From assembly GCF_001766415.1 (NCBI RefSeq), contig NZ_MKXO01000004.1:179164-243163 (forward strand): a DNA stretch of 64,000 nucleotides, read 5' to 3'. The position numbers and the translations under genes are program-made. The notes below the pieces were generated by a model. The model worked only from the letters and a program-made list of their open reading frames with translations. It had not been told where the DNA came from and did no database searches. Origin of the DNA: Exiguobacterium aurantiacum (GTDB lineage: Bacteria; Bacillota; Bacilli; Exiguobacteriales; Exiguobacteriaceae). Within the stretch, counting starts at the first letter, position 1. Each line of letters begins with the position of its first letter. Shown piece by piece: positions 19,088 to 27,282 of this stretch.

Positions 19088-20269
19088 TTGACGACAAAAC
19101 AAAAGAAACAATTGGCGATTCTCATGCTGAACATGTTCATCGCCGTAGCAGGATTCGGGATTATCATTCCAATCATTCCCGACTATTTAAAAATGATTGG
19201 CGAAGGCGGTACCGCCGCCGGACTGATGATTTCGGTCTTTGCCGGGGCGCAGTTGCTCATGTCACCGATCGCGGGGAAATGGGCGGACGTCTACGGTCGC
19301 CGACTGATGATCATTTCAGGGCTCATCGGGTTCACCATCTCGATGGCAGTCTTTTACTTATCGGACAATTTGACGGTCTTACTGATCTCGCGCGCCATCG
19401 GCGGAGTCGGGGCCGCATTGCTCATTCCAGCCATCTTTGCTTACGTGGCCGACATTACGACGCTCAAACAACGGGCGAAAGGAAATAGCTATATTTCCGC
19501 GGCAATGTCGCTCGGGATCGTCATCGGACCAGGGATCGGGGGCTTCGTCGCCGAGTTCGGGCTGAAGGCACCGCTGCTTTTGTCGGCGATCGTCTCATTC
19601 GTCGCCGTCATCTCATCGATCATTCTATTGAAAGAACCGGATCGGGAAGCTTACGTCCGGACGAACGAGACCGAATCGCTGCCACGGCAACTCTTGTCGT
19701 CGACTCGAAAGCCGTACTTCTTCGTGCTCGTCATCAACTTGGTCATGGCGTTTGGGCTCATGGCATACGAGTCGGTGCTCGGATTGTTCGTCAGTGAGAC
19801 GTTCAGTGCGACGCCGCAAGAAATTGCCGTCATGATCACAGGTACGGGGATCGTCAGTGTCATCGTTCAGCTGTTTGCCGTCGACCGACTCGTCTCGCTC
19901 TTCGGTGAGATCAAAGTCGTGCTCATCTTCATTATGCTCGCGGCACTCGGTTTCTTGTTCTCGCTGTTCGCGGGATCGTATGCGATCTTCTTCGCGATCA
20001 CGCTCATCATCTTCTTGTCGACCTCGATTCTTCGTCCGGTGTTGAATACGCTCGTGTCGAAGATGGCGGATAAGGAACAAGGCTTCGCGATGGGGATGAA
20101 CAACGCCTATATGAGTATCGGCAATATCGTCGGACCGACGCTTGCCGGGATCGCCTTCGATATCGACATGCGCTATCCGTTCATTATGGGACTTGTCTTG
20201 TTGCTCGTGACGTTTAGCGGGACACTCAATTGGTCGAAGCGAAACGCGGAGACATCGTTCGAACAATAA
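19088..20269 (+). CDS. NorA/Blt-like multidrug MFS exporter
   Basis: 393 residues, twelve spans. Motif A is GKWADVYGRR and motif C is GIVIGPGIGGF, the latter marking drug/H+ antiporters. Overall similar to NorA, Blt and Bmr. It starts at a TTG behind AAGGAAGTGAC; a nearby GTG runs into a stop. It is 17 bases upstream of the DUF72 gene and may share its transcript. Drug efflux is inferred from family only. Confidence 0.82.
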   Translation: MTTKQKKQLAILMLNMFIAVAGFGIIIPIIPDYLKMIGEGGTAAGLMISVFAGAQLLMSPIAGKWADVYGRRLMIISGLIGFTISMAVFYLSDNLTVLLISRAIGGVGAALLIPAIFAYVADITTLKQRAKGNSYISAAMSLGIVIGPGIGGFVAEFGLKAPLLLSAIVSFVAVISSIILLKEPDREAYVRTNETESLPRQLLSSTRKPYFFVLVINLVMAFGLMAYESVLGLFVSETFSATPQEIAVMITGTGIVSVIVQLFAVDRLVSLFGEIKVVLIFIMLAALGFLFSLFAGSYAIFFAITLIIFLSTSILRPVLNTLVSKMADKEQGFAMGMNNAYMSIGNIVGPTLAGIAFDIDMRYPFIMGLVLLLVTFSGTLNWSKRNAETSFEQ

Positions 20270-20286
20270 TGTGAGGAGGGAACACG

Positions 20287-21132
20287 ATGATTTATGTCGG
20301 TGTGACCGGTTGGGGAGACCACGACCTGCTCTATACGACGCCGGAAGAGCGGAAGCACAAACTGTCGACATACGCCGGCCACTTTCCGACGGTGGAGGTC
20401 GACTCGTCGTTCTATGCGATCCAACCGGTGAAAAACTATGAGAAATGGAATCGTGAGACGCCGGACGGCTTTCAGTTCGTCGTCAAAGTTTCCAGGGAAA
20501 TGAGCGGTCACGACCGTGAACCGAAGCTGCCGCTCGCCGAACTGTTCGAGCGCTACCGGACATCGGTCGAGCCGCTCAAACAGGCGGGGAAACTTCGGGC
20601 CGTCCTCGTCCAACTCCCGCCGTGGTTCGACGTCTCGAAGCCGCATCTCGACTATTTGCGGACGATTCGAGCGGAGCTGATCGACTATGACATCGCCGTC
20701 GAGTTTCGGAACCCGACGTGGTTCTCGGAAGCATTTCGCGACCGGACGCTCGCGTTCTTGACCGAGCAACACTTCATCAACACGGTGTGCGACGAACCGC
20801 AGACGAAAGAGAGCAGCATCCCGTTCGTCCCGGTCGTCACAAACCCGGAAGTCGCAGTCGTCCGTCTGCACGGCCGCAATACGGCCGGGTGGCTCCGCAA
20901 ACCCGGGATGACGAGCCAAGAGTGGCGTCACGTCCGCTGCTTGTATCGATACAGTGAGGATGAACTGCAAGAACTTGCGACGGCGTGCCGGGCACTCGAA
21001 CGAGATGCCAAGTCGGTCTACGTCTATTTCAACAACAACTCGGCCGGGGATGCGGCACCGAACGCAAAACGTTTGATTGAGATTCTCGGTGCCGAGTATG
21101 AGCTCGCCCCGAGCCAAATCAGCCTGTTTTAG
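20287..21132 (+). CDS. yunF: DUF72-family protein (YunF-like)
   Basis: 281 residues, beginning IYVGVTGWGDHDLLY, with VEVDSSFYAIQP and the C-terminal VYVYFNNNSAGDAAPNAKR typical of DUF72. The family has a TIM-barrel fold and no settled reaction. It lies 9 bases before the yunD-like gene; both occur close together in Bacillus subtilis. Confidence 0.88.
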   Translation: MIYVGVTGWGDHDLLYTTPEERKHKLSTYAGHFPTVEVDSSFYAIQPVKNYEKWNRETPDGFQFVVKVSREMSGHDREPKLPLAELFERYRTSVEPLKQAGKLRAVLVQLPPWFDVSKPHLDYLRTIRAELIDYDIAVEFRNPTWFSEAFRDRTLAFLTEQHFINTVCDEPQTKESSIPFVPVVTNPEVAVVRLHGRNTAGWLRKPGMTSQEWRHVRCLYRYSEDELQELATACRALERDAKSVYVYFNNNSAGDAAPNAKRLIEILGAEYELAPSQISLF

Positions 21133-21141
21133 GAAGAGGGG

Positions 21142-22488
21142 ATGGCCGTGCGTACGATTAAAATCTTTCATTACAATGACTTGCATTCAAAATTTCATAA
21201 TTGGCCCCAACTTGTCTCCTTTTTGACCGAACGCCGACACGAGGACACGCTCGTCTTCGACCTCGGCGATCATGCCGATCGAACACACCCGGCGACGGAA
21301 GTGACGAAAGGGCAAGTGAACGTCCGCTTGCTCAATCGGCTCAATCCGACGGCCGTGACGATCGGCAACAACGAAGGCATCACGTTTCCGCACGACTGGC
21401 TCGATTCGCTCTATGAGGATGCGACGTTCCCCGTCTTGCTCGCGAACGTCTATCAAGCGGACGGGACGCGACCGGACTGGGCGACGGAGACGCTCGTCCT
21501 CGAGCGATCCGGTGTGCGTGTCGGTCTGTTCGGCGTGACCGCACCGTATGAAGAGCTGTATCCTGAACTCGGTTGGCAAATTGAGTCACCGCTGACGGCG
21601 ACTGCTCGGGCACTCGAGGAACTCAAAGGATGTGACGTCATCATCGCGCTCAGTCACCTCGGTTTCTATGCCGACGAACGACTCGCCGAAGCGTTCCCGG
21701 CCATCGATGTCATCCTCGGGGCGCATACGCATCACGTGTTGGACGACGGCGTCATGAAGAACGGGGTATTGATCGCCCAGGCCGGGAAGTACGGGCAATA
21801 CGTCGGAGAAGTCGAGTTGACGCTTCGGGACGGCCAAGTCGTAGAGAAGAAGGCGTGTCTCCATGACTTGACAGATCACGTTCAGGACGACGACACGCTA
21901 CGGGCGTTGCGGTTCGAGTATGAACAAGCTGAGAGTTTGCTTGACGTGACGATTGCCGCCACGCCAGGCTATGTGAGCGATTGGTTCGGACCATCTCCGA
22001 TTGCGGAATTGTTGGCGGACGGATTAATGGACTGGTGTGATGCCGAAGTAAGCATCCTTCCATCGGGCATCCTGCTTGAAGGGTTGGCACCCGGACAAGT
22101 CACGCTCAATATGCTCCATCGCATCTGTCCGCACCCGATCAATCCATGCCTGTTGACACTCGACGGCGCAACGTTGCTTCGTTTCTTGAGCGATGTTCAT
22201 GATGAGCCGTTCACGACGATGCACGTGCGTGGGCTCGGCTTTCGCGGGACGGTGCTCGGACAACCGATCGTCCACGGTCTTGAATTGAAACAAGGGCGCT
22301 ACTTGCTTCGCGGCAACGAGATTGGTCTTGAACAGACGTATCGTGTCGCCACGGTCGACATGTTCACGTTCGGTCCGCTCCTGCCGTATTTGGCGGACCA
22401 GCCGAAGCGTTACTACATGCCGGAACTTCTGCGTGACGTGCTGCGTGAAACGATCATGGCGCGTCATGATGTGATCCGAAAACGATAG
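21142..22488 (+). CDS. yunD: Metallophosphatase, 5'-nucleotidase family (YunD-like)
   Basis: 448 residues. The N-terminal calcineurin-like domain shows HYNDLHSKF, DLGDHAD, GNNEG and GAHTHH, the metal-binding blocks of 5'-nucleotidases; a C-terminal 5'-nucleotidase domain follows from about residue 270. No signal peptide, so it acts in the cytosol. ATG 21142 is used; GTG 21148 fits GAGGGG slightly better and would remove two residues. Substrate is probably a nucleotide or nucleotide sugar. Confidence 0.88.
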   Translation: MAVRTIKIFHYNDLHSKFHNWPQLVSFLTERRHEDTLVFDLGDHADRTHPATEVTKGQVNVRLLNRLNPTAVTIGNNEGITFPHDWLDSLYEDATFPVLLANVYQADGTRPDWATETLVLERSGVRVGLFGVTAPYEELYPELGWQIESPLTATARALEELKGCDVIIALSHLGFYADERLAEAFPAIDVILGAHTHHVLDDGVMKNGVLIAQAGKYGQYVGEVELTLRDGQVVEKKACLHDLTDHVQDDDTLRALRFEYEQAESLLDVTIAATPGYVSDWFGPSPIAELLADGLMDWCDAEVSILPSGILLEGLAPGQVTLNMLHRICPHPINPCLLTLDGATLLRFLSDVHDEPFTTMHVRGLGFRGTVLGQPIVHGLELKQGRYLLRGNEIGLEQTYRVATVDMFTFGPLLPYLADQPKRYYMPELLRDVLRETIMARHDVIRKR

Positions 22489-22535
22489 GGGAACTGCCGA
22501 CGGGCGTGATATGATAGGAAAGTGGAGGTGTGAAA

Positions 22536-22916
22536 ATGATTAGAGTGAATCACCATGGATATACCGTCATCGAAGAGAAACGCGACGGGTTTGACGAAGA
22601 GGCATTCATCGCTCGTTATAGTGATGTGCTCGATAAATATGATTACATCGTCGGAGATTGGGGACATGGTCAACTTCGTCTCAAAGGATTTTATGAAGTG
22701 AAGTCGAAGTTTGCCACGTACGATAATCGAATCGATCATGTGATGGACTATGTGTATGAGTATTGTAACTTTGGTTGTCCGTTCTTCGTCCTGAAGAAAG
22801 AGACAGAGATTGATGAAAGTGAAGACGGTCCTGTGTTCGGCGGAACGAAACAACCGCTCAAACTAAAACGAAAATTCAATAAAGCGGAAGAAGCTGAAAC
22901 TTCGACCGGTTCATGA
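22536..22916 (+). CDS. yutD: YutD-family protein (DUF1027)
   Basis: 126 residues with DYIVGDWGHGQLRLKGFY and YCNFGCPFFVLKK, diagnostic of YutD. Function unknown. ATG at 22536 is 7 bases after GGAGG; an in-frame GTG at 22530 is too close. The last 20 residues are charged and probably disordered. Confidence 0.9.
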   Translation: MIRVNHHGYTVIEEKRDGFDEEAFIARYSDVLDKYDYIVGDWGHGQLRLKGFYEVKSKFATYDNRIDHVMDYVYEYCNFGCPFFVLKKETEIDESEDGPVFGGTKQPLKLKRKFNKAEEAETSTGS

Positions 22917-22917
22917 C

Positions 22918-22943
22918 GCGCTGATGACATCAGCGCTTTTTTT
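22918..22943 (+). terminator. Terminator after yutD
   Basis: GCGCTGATG and CATCAGCGC form a near-perfect palindrome followed by T7. Confidence 0.9.
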
Positions 22944-23072
22944 ATTACATATATTTCCTAGATGTTTCGTTTAGGTGAAAAGACGGTGTGACAGGTTTAG
23001 GGATAAGAAAATTGTGATAATTTATATATAAGATAACTTTTTCTGTTCGGGTTTTGGAAGTGAGGTGGAAGG

Positions 23073-23378
23073 ATGCAACACGTACAAACGACGACCGTCG
23101 GCGATCGCGATGACGTCCATAACCGAATCCATAACTTAGGATTGGGCTTACTGGCGATGCTGTTCTTCGGGTTAGGTAGTATCATGACATTCTATTTCAC
23201 AGCCGCGGTCCTTTTGTTTGAGTTGGTCCATGTCTTGCTCGTTCGCCGGTTCGAGTATCGGAATGCATTTCTAAAAAGCCGGTTATTTAAAGCGATCTCA
23301 CTGACTGTTGTCGCTACAGGTGTGCTCTTATTTATTCTATCGATGTCGCAGTTTTTTATGGGCAATATCTTATATTAA
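23073..23378 (+). CDS. Small membrane protein of unknown function
   Basis: 101 residues. A polar N terminus of about 22 residues is followed by three hydrophobic stretches: around 23-38, 40-57 and 75-95. The basic stretch RRFEYRNAFLKSRLFK between the last two suggests a cytoplasmic loop. GAGGTGGAAGG precedes the ATG. It has its own terminator and no operon partner. I do not recognise the family. Confidence 0.7.
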   Translation: MQHVQTTTVGDRDDVHNRIHNLGLGLLAMLFFGLGSIMTFYFTAAVLLFELVHVLLVRRFEYRNAFLKSRLFKAISLTVVATGVLLFILSMSQFFMGNILY

Positions 23379-23409
23379 CAGGGGAAAGGAGAAACCTTTC
23401 CCCTGTTTT
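23378..23409 (+). terminator. Terminator after the small membrane protein gene
   Basis: ACAGGGGAAAGG and CCTTTCCCCTGT pair around GAGAAA, followed by TTTTCG. Confidence 0.9.
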
Positions 23410-23480
23410 CGTGTTTTTTGAAACCTTCTGCCGGCCAATGACGTACACTAAGGAAAGAACACAAACAAAGGATGGATACT

Positions 23481-24158
23481 ATGACAGCACAATGGAAACA
23501 ACACGCACAAAAAATGTTGACAGGTAATCGCTGGCTGCTCGCCGGGATTTTGATTTTGTTCGTTGTCTTGAACGGGATTCCCCAATCGTTCGCACCTACG
23601 ATTGACGCAGAGTCAATGGAGCCATTGACGTCGACCGAGATGACGTTATCGTTCTTATCGTTCCTTCTGACGTTGTTGATCGCACCGCTCACGATCGGAT
23701 GGTCATGGCTCGTCCTCTCCGTGTCACGCGGCGACAAGCCGGCCGTTTCGAAATTATTTGAACCGTTCCAAACCGGCTATGTGAAGCACGTGCTCGCTCC
23801 GTTCTTCGTAGGGTTGTTCATCTTCTTATGGGCATTGTTACTCGTGATCCCAGGAATCGTCAAAGCGTTCTCGTACTCGCTCACGAACTATATTTTACGT
23901 GATCAGCCGGAACTGTCGGCTCTCGAGGCAATTACCGAGTCGCGCCGGATGATGGACGGTCACAAGATGGACGCGTTCAAGCTCGTCCTTTCGTTCATCG
24001 GTTGGTTCTTCGTCGGCGTTCTTACGCTCGGAATCGGCTTCTTGTACGTATATCCGTACTTCTCGACGACGTACGCCGCGTTCTATGACTCGCTTCGAGG
24101 AGCAGATCAGCCACGCACGAACCACGTCGGTACGCCTGATATGGAACAAGGCTTCTAA
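23481..24158 (+). CDS. DUF975-family membrane protein
   Basis: 225 residues with about five membrane spans and the family motif around YILRDQPELSALEAITESRRMMDGHK, which joins two hydrophobic halves. ATG at 23481 is 8 bases after AAAGGA. Role unknown; members are found widely in Bacillota as integral membrane proteins. It is convergent with glpX. Confidence 0.85.
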   Translation: MTAQWKQHAQKMLTGNRWLLAGILILFVVLNGIPQSFAPTIDAESMEPLTSTEMTLSFLSFLLTLLIAPLTIGWSWLVLSVSRGDKPAVSKLFEPFQTGYVKHVLAPFFVGLFIFLWALLLVIPGIVKAFSYSLTNYILRDQPELSALEAITESRRMMDGHKMDAFKLVLSFIGWFFVGVLTLGIGFLYVYPYFSTTYAAFYDSLRGADQPRTNHVGTPDMEQGF

Positions 24159-24194
24159 AAAAAACCTCCGCTCAAATTTTGAGCGGAGGTTTTG
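24157..24194. terminator. Bidirectional terminator between the DUF975 gene and glpX
   Basis: AACCTCCGCTCAAA and TTTGAGCGGAGGTT with A- and T-runs outside both arms. Confidence 0.92.
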
Positions 24195-25175
24195 TCATGC
24201 TTCGACTTGTTGTTTGTTCAGGTACGGCTTCAACGACAACGTGTGTTCAGCGACGACTTTGCGGATCGTCTTCGTCTTCGAACGCATGACGAGCGACGTC
24301 GTCTCGACGATATCGTCCGTCAAGAACTTGACGCCGTCGAGCAGTTCACCTGTCGTGACACCGGTCGCGGCAAAGATGCAATCGTCACTCTTGACGAGAT
24401 CGTCGATCGTGAGGAGTTGGAGCGGGTCCTCGATGCCCATCGAGATGACGCGGGCCGTCTCTTCTTCGTTCATCGGGTGAAGGCGGGCTTGCATATCGCC
24501 GCCGAGCGCCTTGACGGCTGCTGCCGTGATGACGCCTTCTGGTGCGCCGCCTGTCGAGATGAAGATGTCGATCGGGTTCGATTTGATGGCTGCGGCGATC
24601 CCGGCCGAGACATCGCCGTCATCGAACAGTTTGACGCGTGCGCCCATACGCATCGCCGCTTGACGGAGATGTTCGTGGCGATCGCGGTCTTGCATGATGA
24701 CGGTCACTTCTTCGATACGCTTGCCGTTATAGAGCGCGGCTTTCTCGATGATCGACTCGAGCGGTTCGTCGAGCGAGACTTTCCCTTTCAGGTTCGGTCC
24801 GACGACAAGTTTATCCATATACATATCAGGTGCGTGGAGGAGAGCGCCTTTATCGGCGACTGCGATGACGACCATGGCGTCGCCGAGTCCTTTGGCGACG
24901 ATCGATGTCCCTTCGAGCGGGTCGACCGCGATATCGACTTCCGGCCCGAACGTCGTACCGAGGCGTTCGCCGATGTAAAGCATCGGCGCCTCGTCTAATT
25001 CGCCTTCACCAATCACGACAGTCGCATCCATATTGACCGTACCGAGCACTTCGCGCATCGCTGACGTCGCCGCGTCATCGGCCTCGTTCTTTTGGCCGCG
25101 ACCAATCCATTTTGATGATGCCAGTGCCGCTGCCTCGGTTGCTCGTACGATCTCTAACGCTAATTCTCGTTCCAT
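24195..25175 (-). CDS. glpX: Fructose-1,6-bisphosphatase class II
   Basis: 326 residues. Metal-binding and catalytic blocks of GlpX are present: SKWIGRGQKNEADDAATSAM, VVIGEGELDEAPMLYIGE and VDPLEGTSIVAKG. It dephosphorylates fructose 1,6-bisphosphate in gluconeogenesis. GGAGGG lies 9 bases before the ATG. The upstream region has a pair of CcpN-like sites, fitting repression on glycolytic carbon. Confidence 0.96.
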   Translation of the reverse strand: MERELALEIVRATEAAALASSKWIGRGQKNEADDAATSAMREVLGTVNMDATVVIGEGELDEAPMLYIGERLGTTFGPEVDIAVDPLEGTSIVAKGLGDAMVVIAVADKGALLHAPDMYMDKLVVGPNLKGKVSLDEPLESIIEKAALYNGKRIEEVTVIMQDRDRHEHLRQAAMRMGARVKLFDDGDVSAGIAAAIKSNPIDIFISTGGAPEGVITAAAVKALGGDMQARLHPMNEEETARVISMGIEDPLQLLTIDDLVKSDDCIFAATGVTTGELLDGVKFLTDDIVETTSLVMRSKTKTIRKVVAEHTLSLKPYLNKQQVEA

Positions 25176-25207
25176 AGTGTTGAACCCTCCACGTGATTTC
25201 TATTTAA

Positions 25208-25253
25208 TGTGACATACTAATTAAAGTGTTAATCCGTGGATTAGTGTATCACA
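25208..25253. promoter_or_regulatory. Inverted pair of CcpN-like sites upstream of glpX
   Basis: TGTGACATACT (25208-25218) matches TRTGHYATAYW at all positions. Its inverted partner TGTGATACACT (minus strand, 25243-25253) has one mismatch. A perfect palindrome, TAATCC-GT-GGATTA (25230-25243), lies between them. CcpN represses gluconeogenic genes in Bacillus subtilis. Confidence 0.5.
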
Positions 25254-25333
25254 ATCGGATAAATGATGTAAATAGGGGAGATTCTTTTCTCGAGTCGGAA
25301 AAAAGATTATGATAAGGGGCAGGGGGGATGACG

Positions 25334-25777
25334 ATGTATTTTGTAAATAGAGAAAAAATCAATGAGACGCTGGCCCACATGGAAACGATGTTGCATCGGA
25401 TCGATCAGCTCGAAGGGGACGCGTTCACACTTGAACTTGCGAAAGAGCGTTTGGCCGTGCATTTGATGGAAGGCGTCATCGATGTCGGCAACTCGATGAT
25501 CGACGGCTTCATTATGCGCGATCCGGGGAGCTATGAAGATATCGTCGACATTTTATTGGACGAGCGCGTGCTCGACGCCCAGACGGCTCAAGCGGCGAAA
25601 GAGCTCGTCATGATGCGTGCCTATTACGTCCGGGAGTTCGTCACGTCGGATTCGGCTCGCTTTGACGCCTGGACGGAGCGTCAAAAAGAGACGTTCGCAG
25701 CATTTCCCGAGCAAGTCCGCCGCTATTTAGAAGTGGAACTTGGACCAGTATCAGCATTTTTACCGGAAAGCGAGTGA
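25334..25777 (+). CDS. yutE: DUF86/HepT-like protein (YutE)
   Basis: 147 residues. The family motif follows the central helix: LAKERLAVHLMEGVIDVGNSMIDGF, and later RAYYVREFV takes the place of the Rx4HxY motif of active HepT RNases, where the H is missing, so toxin-type RNase activity is doubtful. The start at 25334 is set by AGGGGGG; the ATG at 25328 touches it. It precedes yutF by 4 bases and is probably co-translated with it, as in Bacillus subtilis. Confidence 0.88.
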   Translation: MYFVNREKINETLAHMETMLHRIDQLEGDAFTLELAKERLAVHLMEGVIDVGNSMIDGFIMRDPGSYEDIVDILLDERVLDAQTAQAAKELVMMRAYYVREFVTSDSARFDAWTERQKETFAAFPEQVRRYLEVELGPVSAFLPESE

Positions 25778-25781
25778 TTAG

Positions 25782-26552
25782 ATGAATTTAATTAAAGGAT
25801 ACTTATTTGATTTAGATGGAACGATCTATGCGGGCACCGAGCCGATCAAAGCAGCGGTCGACTTCGTGAACCGGCTCGAGGCGACGGGCTTCCCGTACTT
25901 GTTCGTCACGAACAACGCCTCGATGACGCCGAAACAAGTCGCGGATAAGCTCGTGTCGATGGGTGTCCACGTGACGCCCGAGCACGTCTTGACGAGTGCG
26001 ATGGCAACGGCCCGTTATATCGAGAAGATGACACCAGGGGCGACCGTTTATATGATCGGGGAAGACGGTCTCCGGATCGCGCTTGAAGAGCGTGGCTTCC
26101 ATGTGACGGACGAACCGAAAGCCGACTACGTCGTCATCGGGCTCGACCGCCACATCACGTACGAGAAATTGGCGAAAGGTGCGCTCGCGATTCGGTCCGG
26201 CGCCCGCTTCATCTCGACGAACGGAGATATCGCCATCCCGACCGAGCGCGGCTTTTTACCGGGCAACGGGGCGCTCACGTCCGTGCTCACGGTGACGACG
26301 GAAAAAGACCCGTTCTTCATCGGCAAGCCGGAGCCGGTCATGATCGACATCGCCCTCGAGATGATCGGTCTGACGAAAGACGAGGTCGTCATGGTCGGGG
26401 ACAACTACCATACGGACATCTTGTTTGGGATCAACGGAGGGCTACGGACGCTGCACGTCAATTCAGGCGTTCACGGTCCGGCGTTCATCCAAGAACAAGA
26501 AAAGCTCCCGACCTATATGGTCGAGAGCTTGGACGAATGGACACATGCATGA
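25782..26552 (+). CDS. yutF: HAD-superfamily IIA phosphatase (YutF)
   Basis: 256 residues. The HAD nucleophile motif is FDLDGTIYAG, motif II FVTNNAS, and motif IV VMVGDNYHTDILFG. The NagD-like cap lies between. It hydrolyses small phosphorylated metabolites in the cytosol; the physiological substrate is not known. It ends at a terminator shared with the convergent nfu-type gene. Confidence 0.93.
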   Translation: MNLIKGYLFDLDGTIYAGTEPIKAAVDFVNRLEATGFPYLFVTNNASMTPKQVADKLVSMGVHVTPEHVLTSAMATARYIEKMTPGATVYMIGEDGLRIALEERGFHVTDEPKADYVVIGLDRHITYEKLAKGALAIRSGARFISTNGDIAIPTERGFLPGNGALTSVLTVTTEKDPFFIGKPEPVMIDIALEMIGLTKDEVVMVGDNYHTDILFGINGGLRTLHVNSGVHGPAFIQEQEKLPTYMVESLDEWTHA

Positions 26553-26586
26553 AAAAAAGGGATGACGCTTGTCTCCCTTTTTGTTT
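26552..26586. terminator. Bidirectional terminator between yutF and yutI
   Basis: AAAAAGGGA and TCCCTTTTT form an A/T-flanked stem usable from both sides. Confidence 0.75.
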
Positions 26587-26812
26587 AGAATACTTGTTCG
26601 ACTTCGACGATGCCAGGTACTTCTTCAATGAGCGCGCGCTCAATTCCGGCTTTCAAAGTGATTGTTGAAGACGGGCAGCTGCCGCATGCACCCATCAAAC
26701 GAAGTTTGACGATGCCTTCATCTACATCAACGAGTTCGACGTCACCGCCGTCGCGAAGCAAGAACGGGCGTAATTTATCGAGTACTTCTTGGACTTGATC
26801 AAACATTTCCAT
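26585..26812 (-). CDS. yutI: NifU C-terminal-type Fe-S carrier (YutI)
   Basis: 75 residues, a stand-alone Nfu domain with the cluster-binding [17 protein letters not shown]. It receives Fe-S clusters from the SUF system and delivers them to apoproteins such as aconitase. AAGGGG is 8 bases before the ATG. Divergently transcribed from the yuzD gene. Confidence 0.93.
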   Translation of the reverse strand: MEMFDQVQEVLDKLRPFLLRDGGDVELVDVDEGIVKLRLMGACGSCPSSTITLKAGIERALIEEVPGIVEVEQVF

Positions 26813-26944
26813 GGTATCTACCCCTTTCTGGTTCTATTCCATTCTAGCAAGTTTGAGATTGTTTCTCAATCTTTAACGCTGAGCGTTTTGTGACAAGGGC
26901 GCTGCGTGATTTTTGTATAATAGAAATGGATAGGGGGAATGACG

Positions 26945-27226
26945 ATGAAAATCACGGTATACGGGGCAGAAGTACAGTGTGCGAGCTGTGTCGGGGCACC
27001 GAGCTCGGTCGAGACATATGAATGGTTACAAAGTGCGCTCGCCCGGAAATATCCGGAGCGCAAGTTCGAGTTCGAATACATCGACTTCGAGCAAGCGGAC
27101 GATGAGATCGCCGAGGCGATCAAGCAAGACGAATGGTTTTACCCGCTCGTCCTCTTGAACGGGGAAGTCATCGACGAAGGTGTCGTCCAGTTGCGTAAAG
27201 TATATACGGCGATTGACCAGAAGTGA
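26945..27226 (+). CDS. yuzD: DUF1462 protein (YuzD-like)
   Basis: 93 residues, thioredoxin-like: VYGAEVQCASCVGAPSS supplies a CxxC motif, and FYPLVLLNGEVI the cis-proline region. In Bacillus it sits beside the Nfu-type protein, as here, which hints at a redox or Fe-S role. ATG 26945 is chosen over 26939 because AGGGGG then has 7-base spacing. Confidence 0.9.
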   Translation: MKITVYGAEVQCASCVGAPSSVETYEWLQSALARKYPERKFEFEYIDFEQADDEIAEAIKQDEWFYPLVLLNGEVIDEGVVQLRKVYTAIDQK

Positions 27227-27237
27227 ACGACATCATA

Positions 27238-27279
27238 AAAGAAGGTTGAGCGAATACACATTCGTTCAACCTTCTTTTC
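27238..27279. terminator. Terminator between yuzD and the subtilase
   Basis: AAAAGAAGGTTGAGCGAAT pairs with ATTCGTTCAACCTTCTTTT; suited to both convergent genes. Confidence 0.92.
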
Positions 27280-27282
27280 GAT

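Noticed and set aside
20173..21186. 337-codon minus-strand frame over the DUF72 gene
   Set aside because: It overlaps two or three recognised plus-strand genes, and its residues show no domain.
24192..24998. 268-codon plus-strand frame over glpX
   Set aside because: A shadow of GlpX on the other strand; composition is rich in Asp, Arg and Cys with no family signal.
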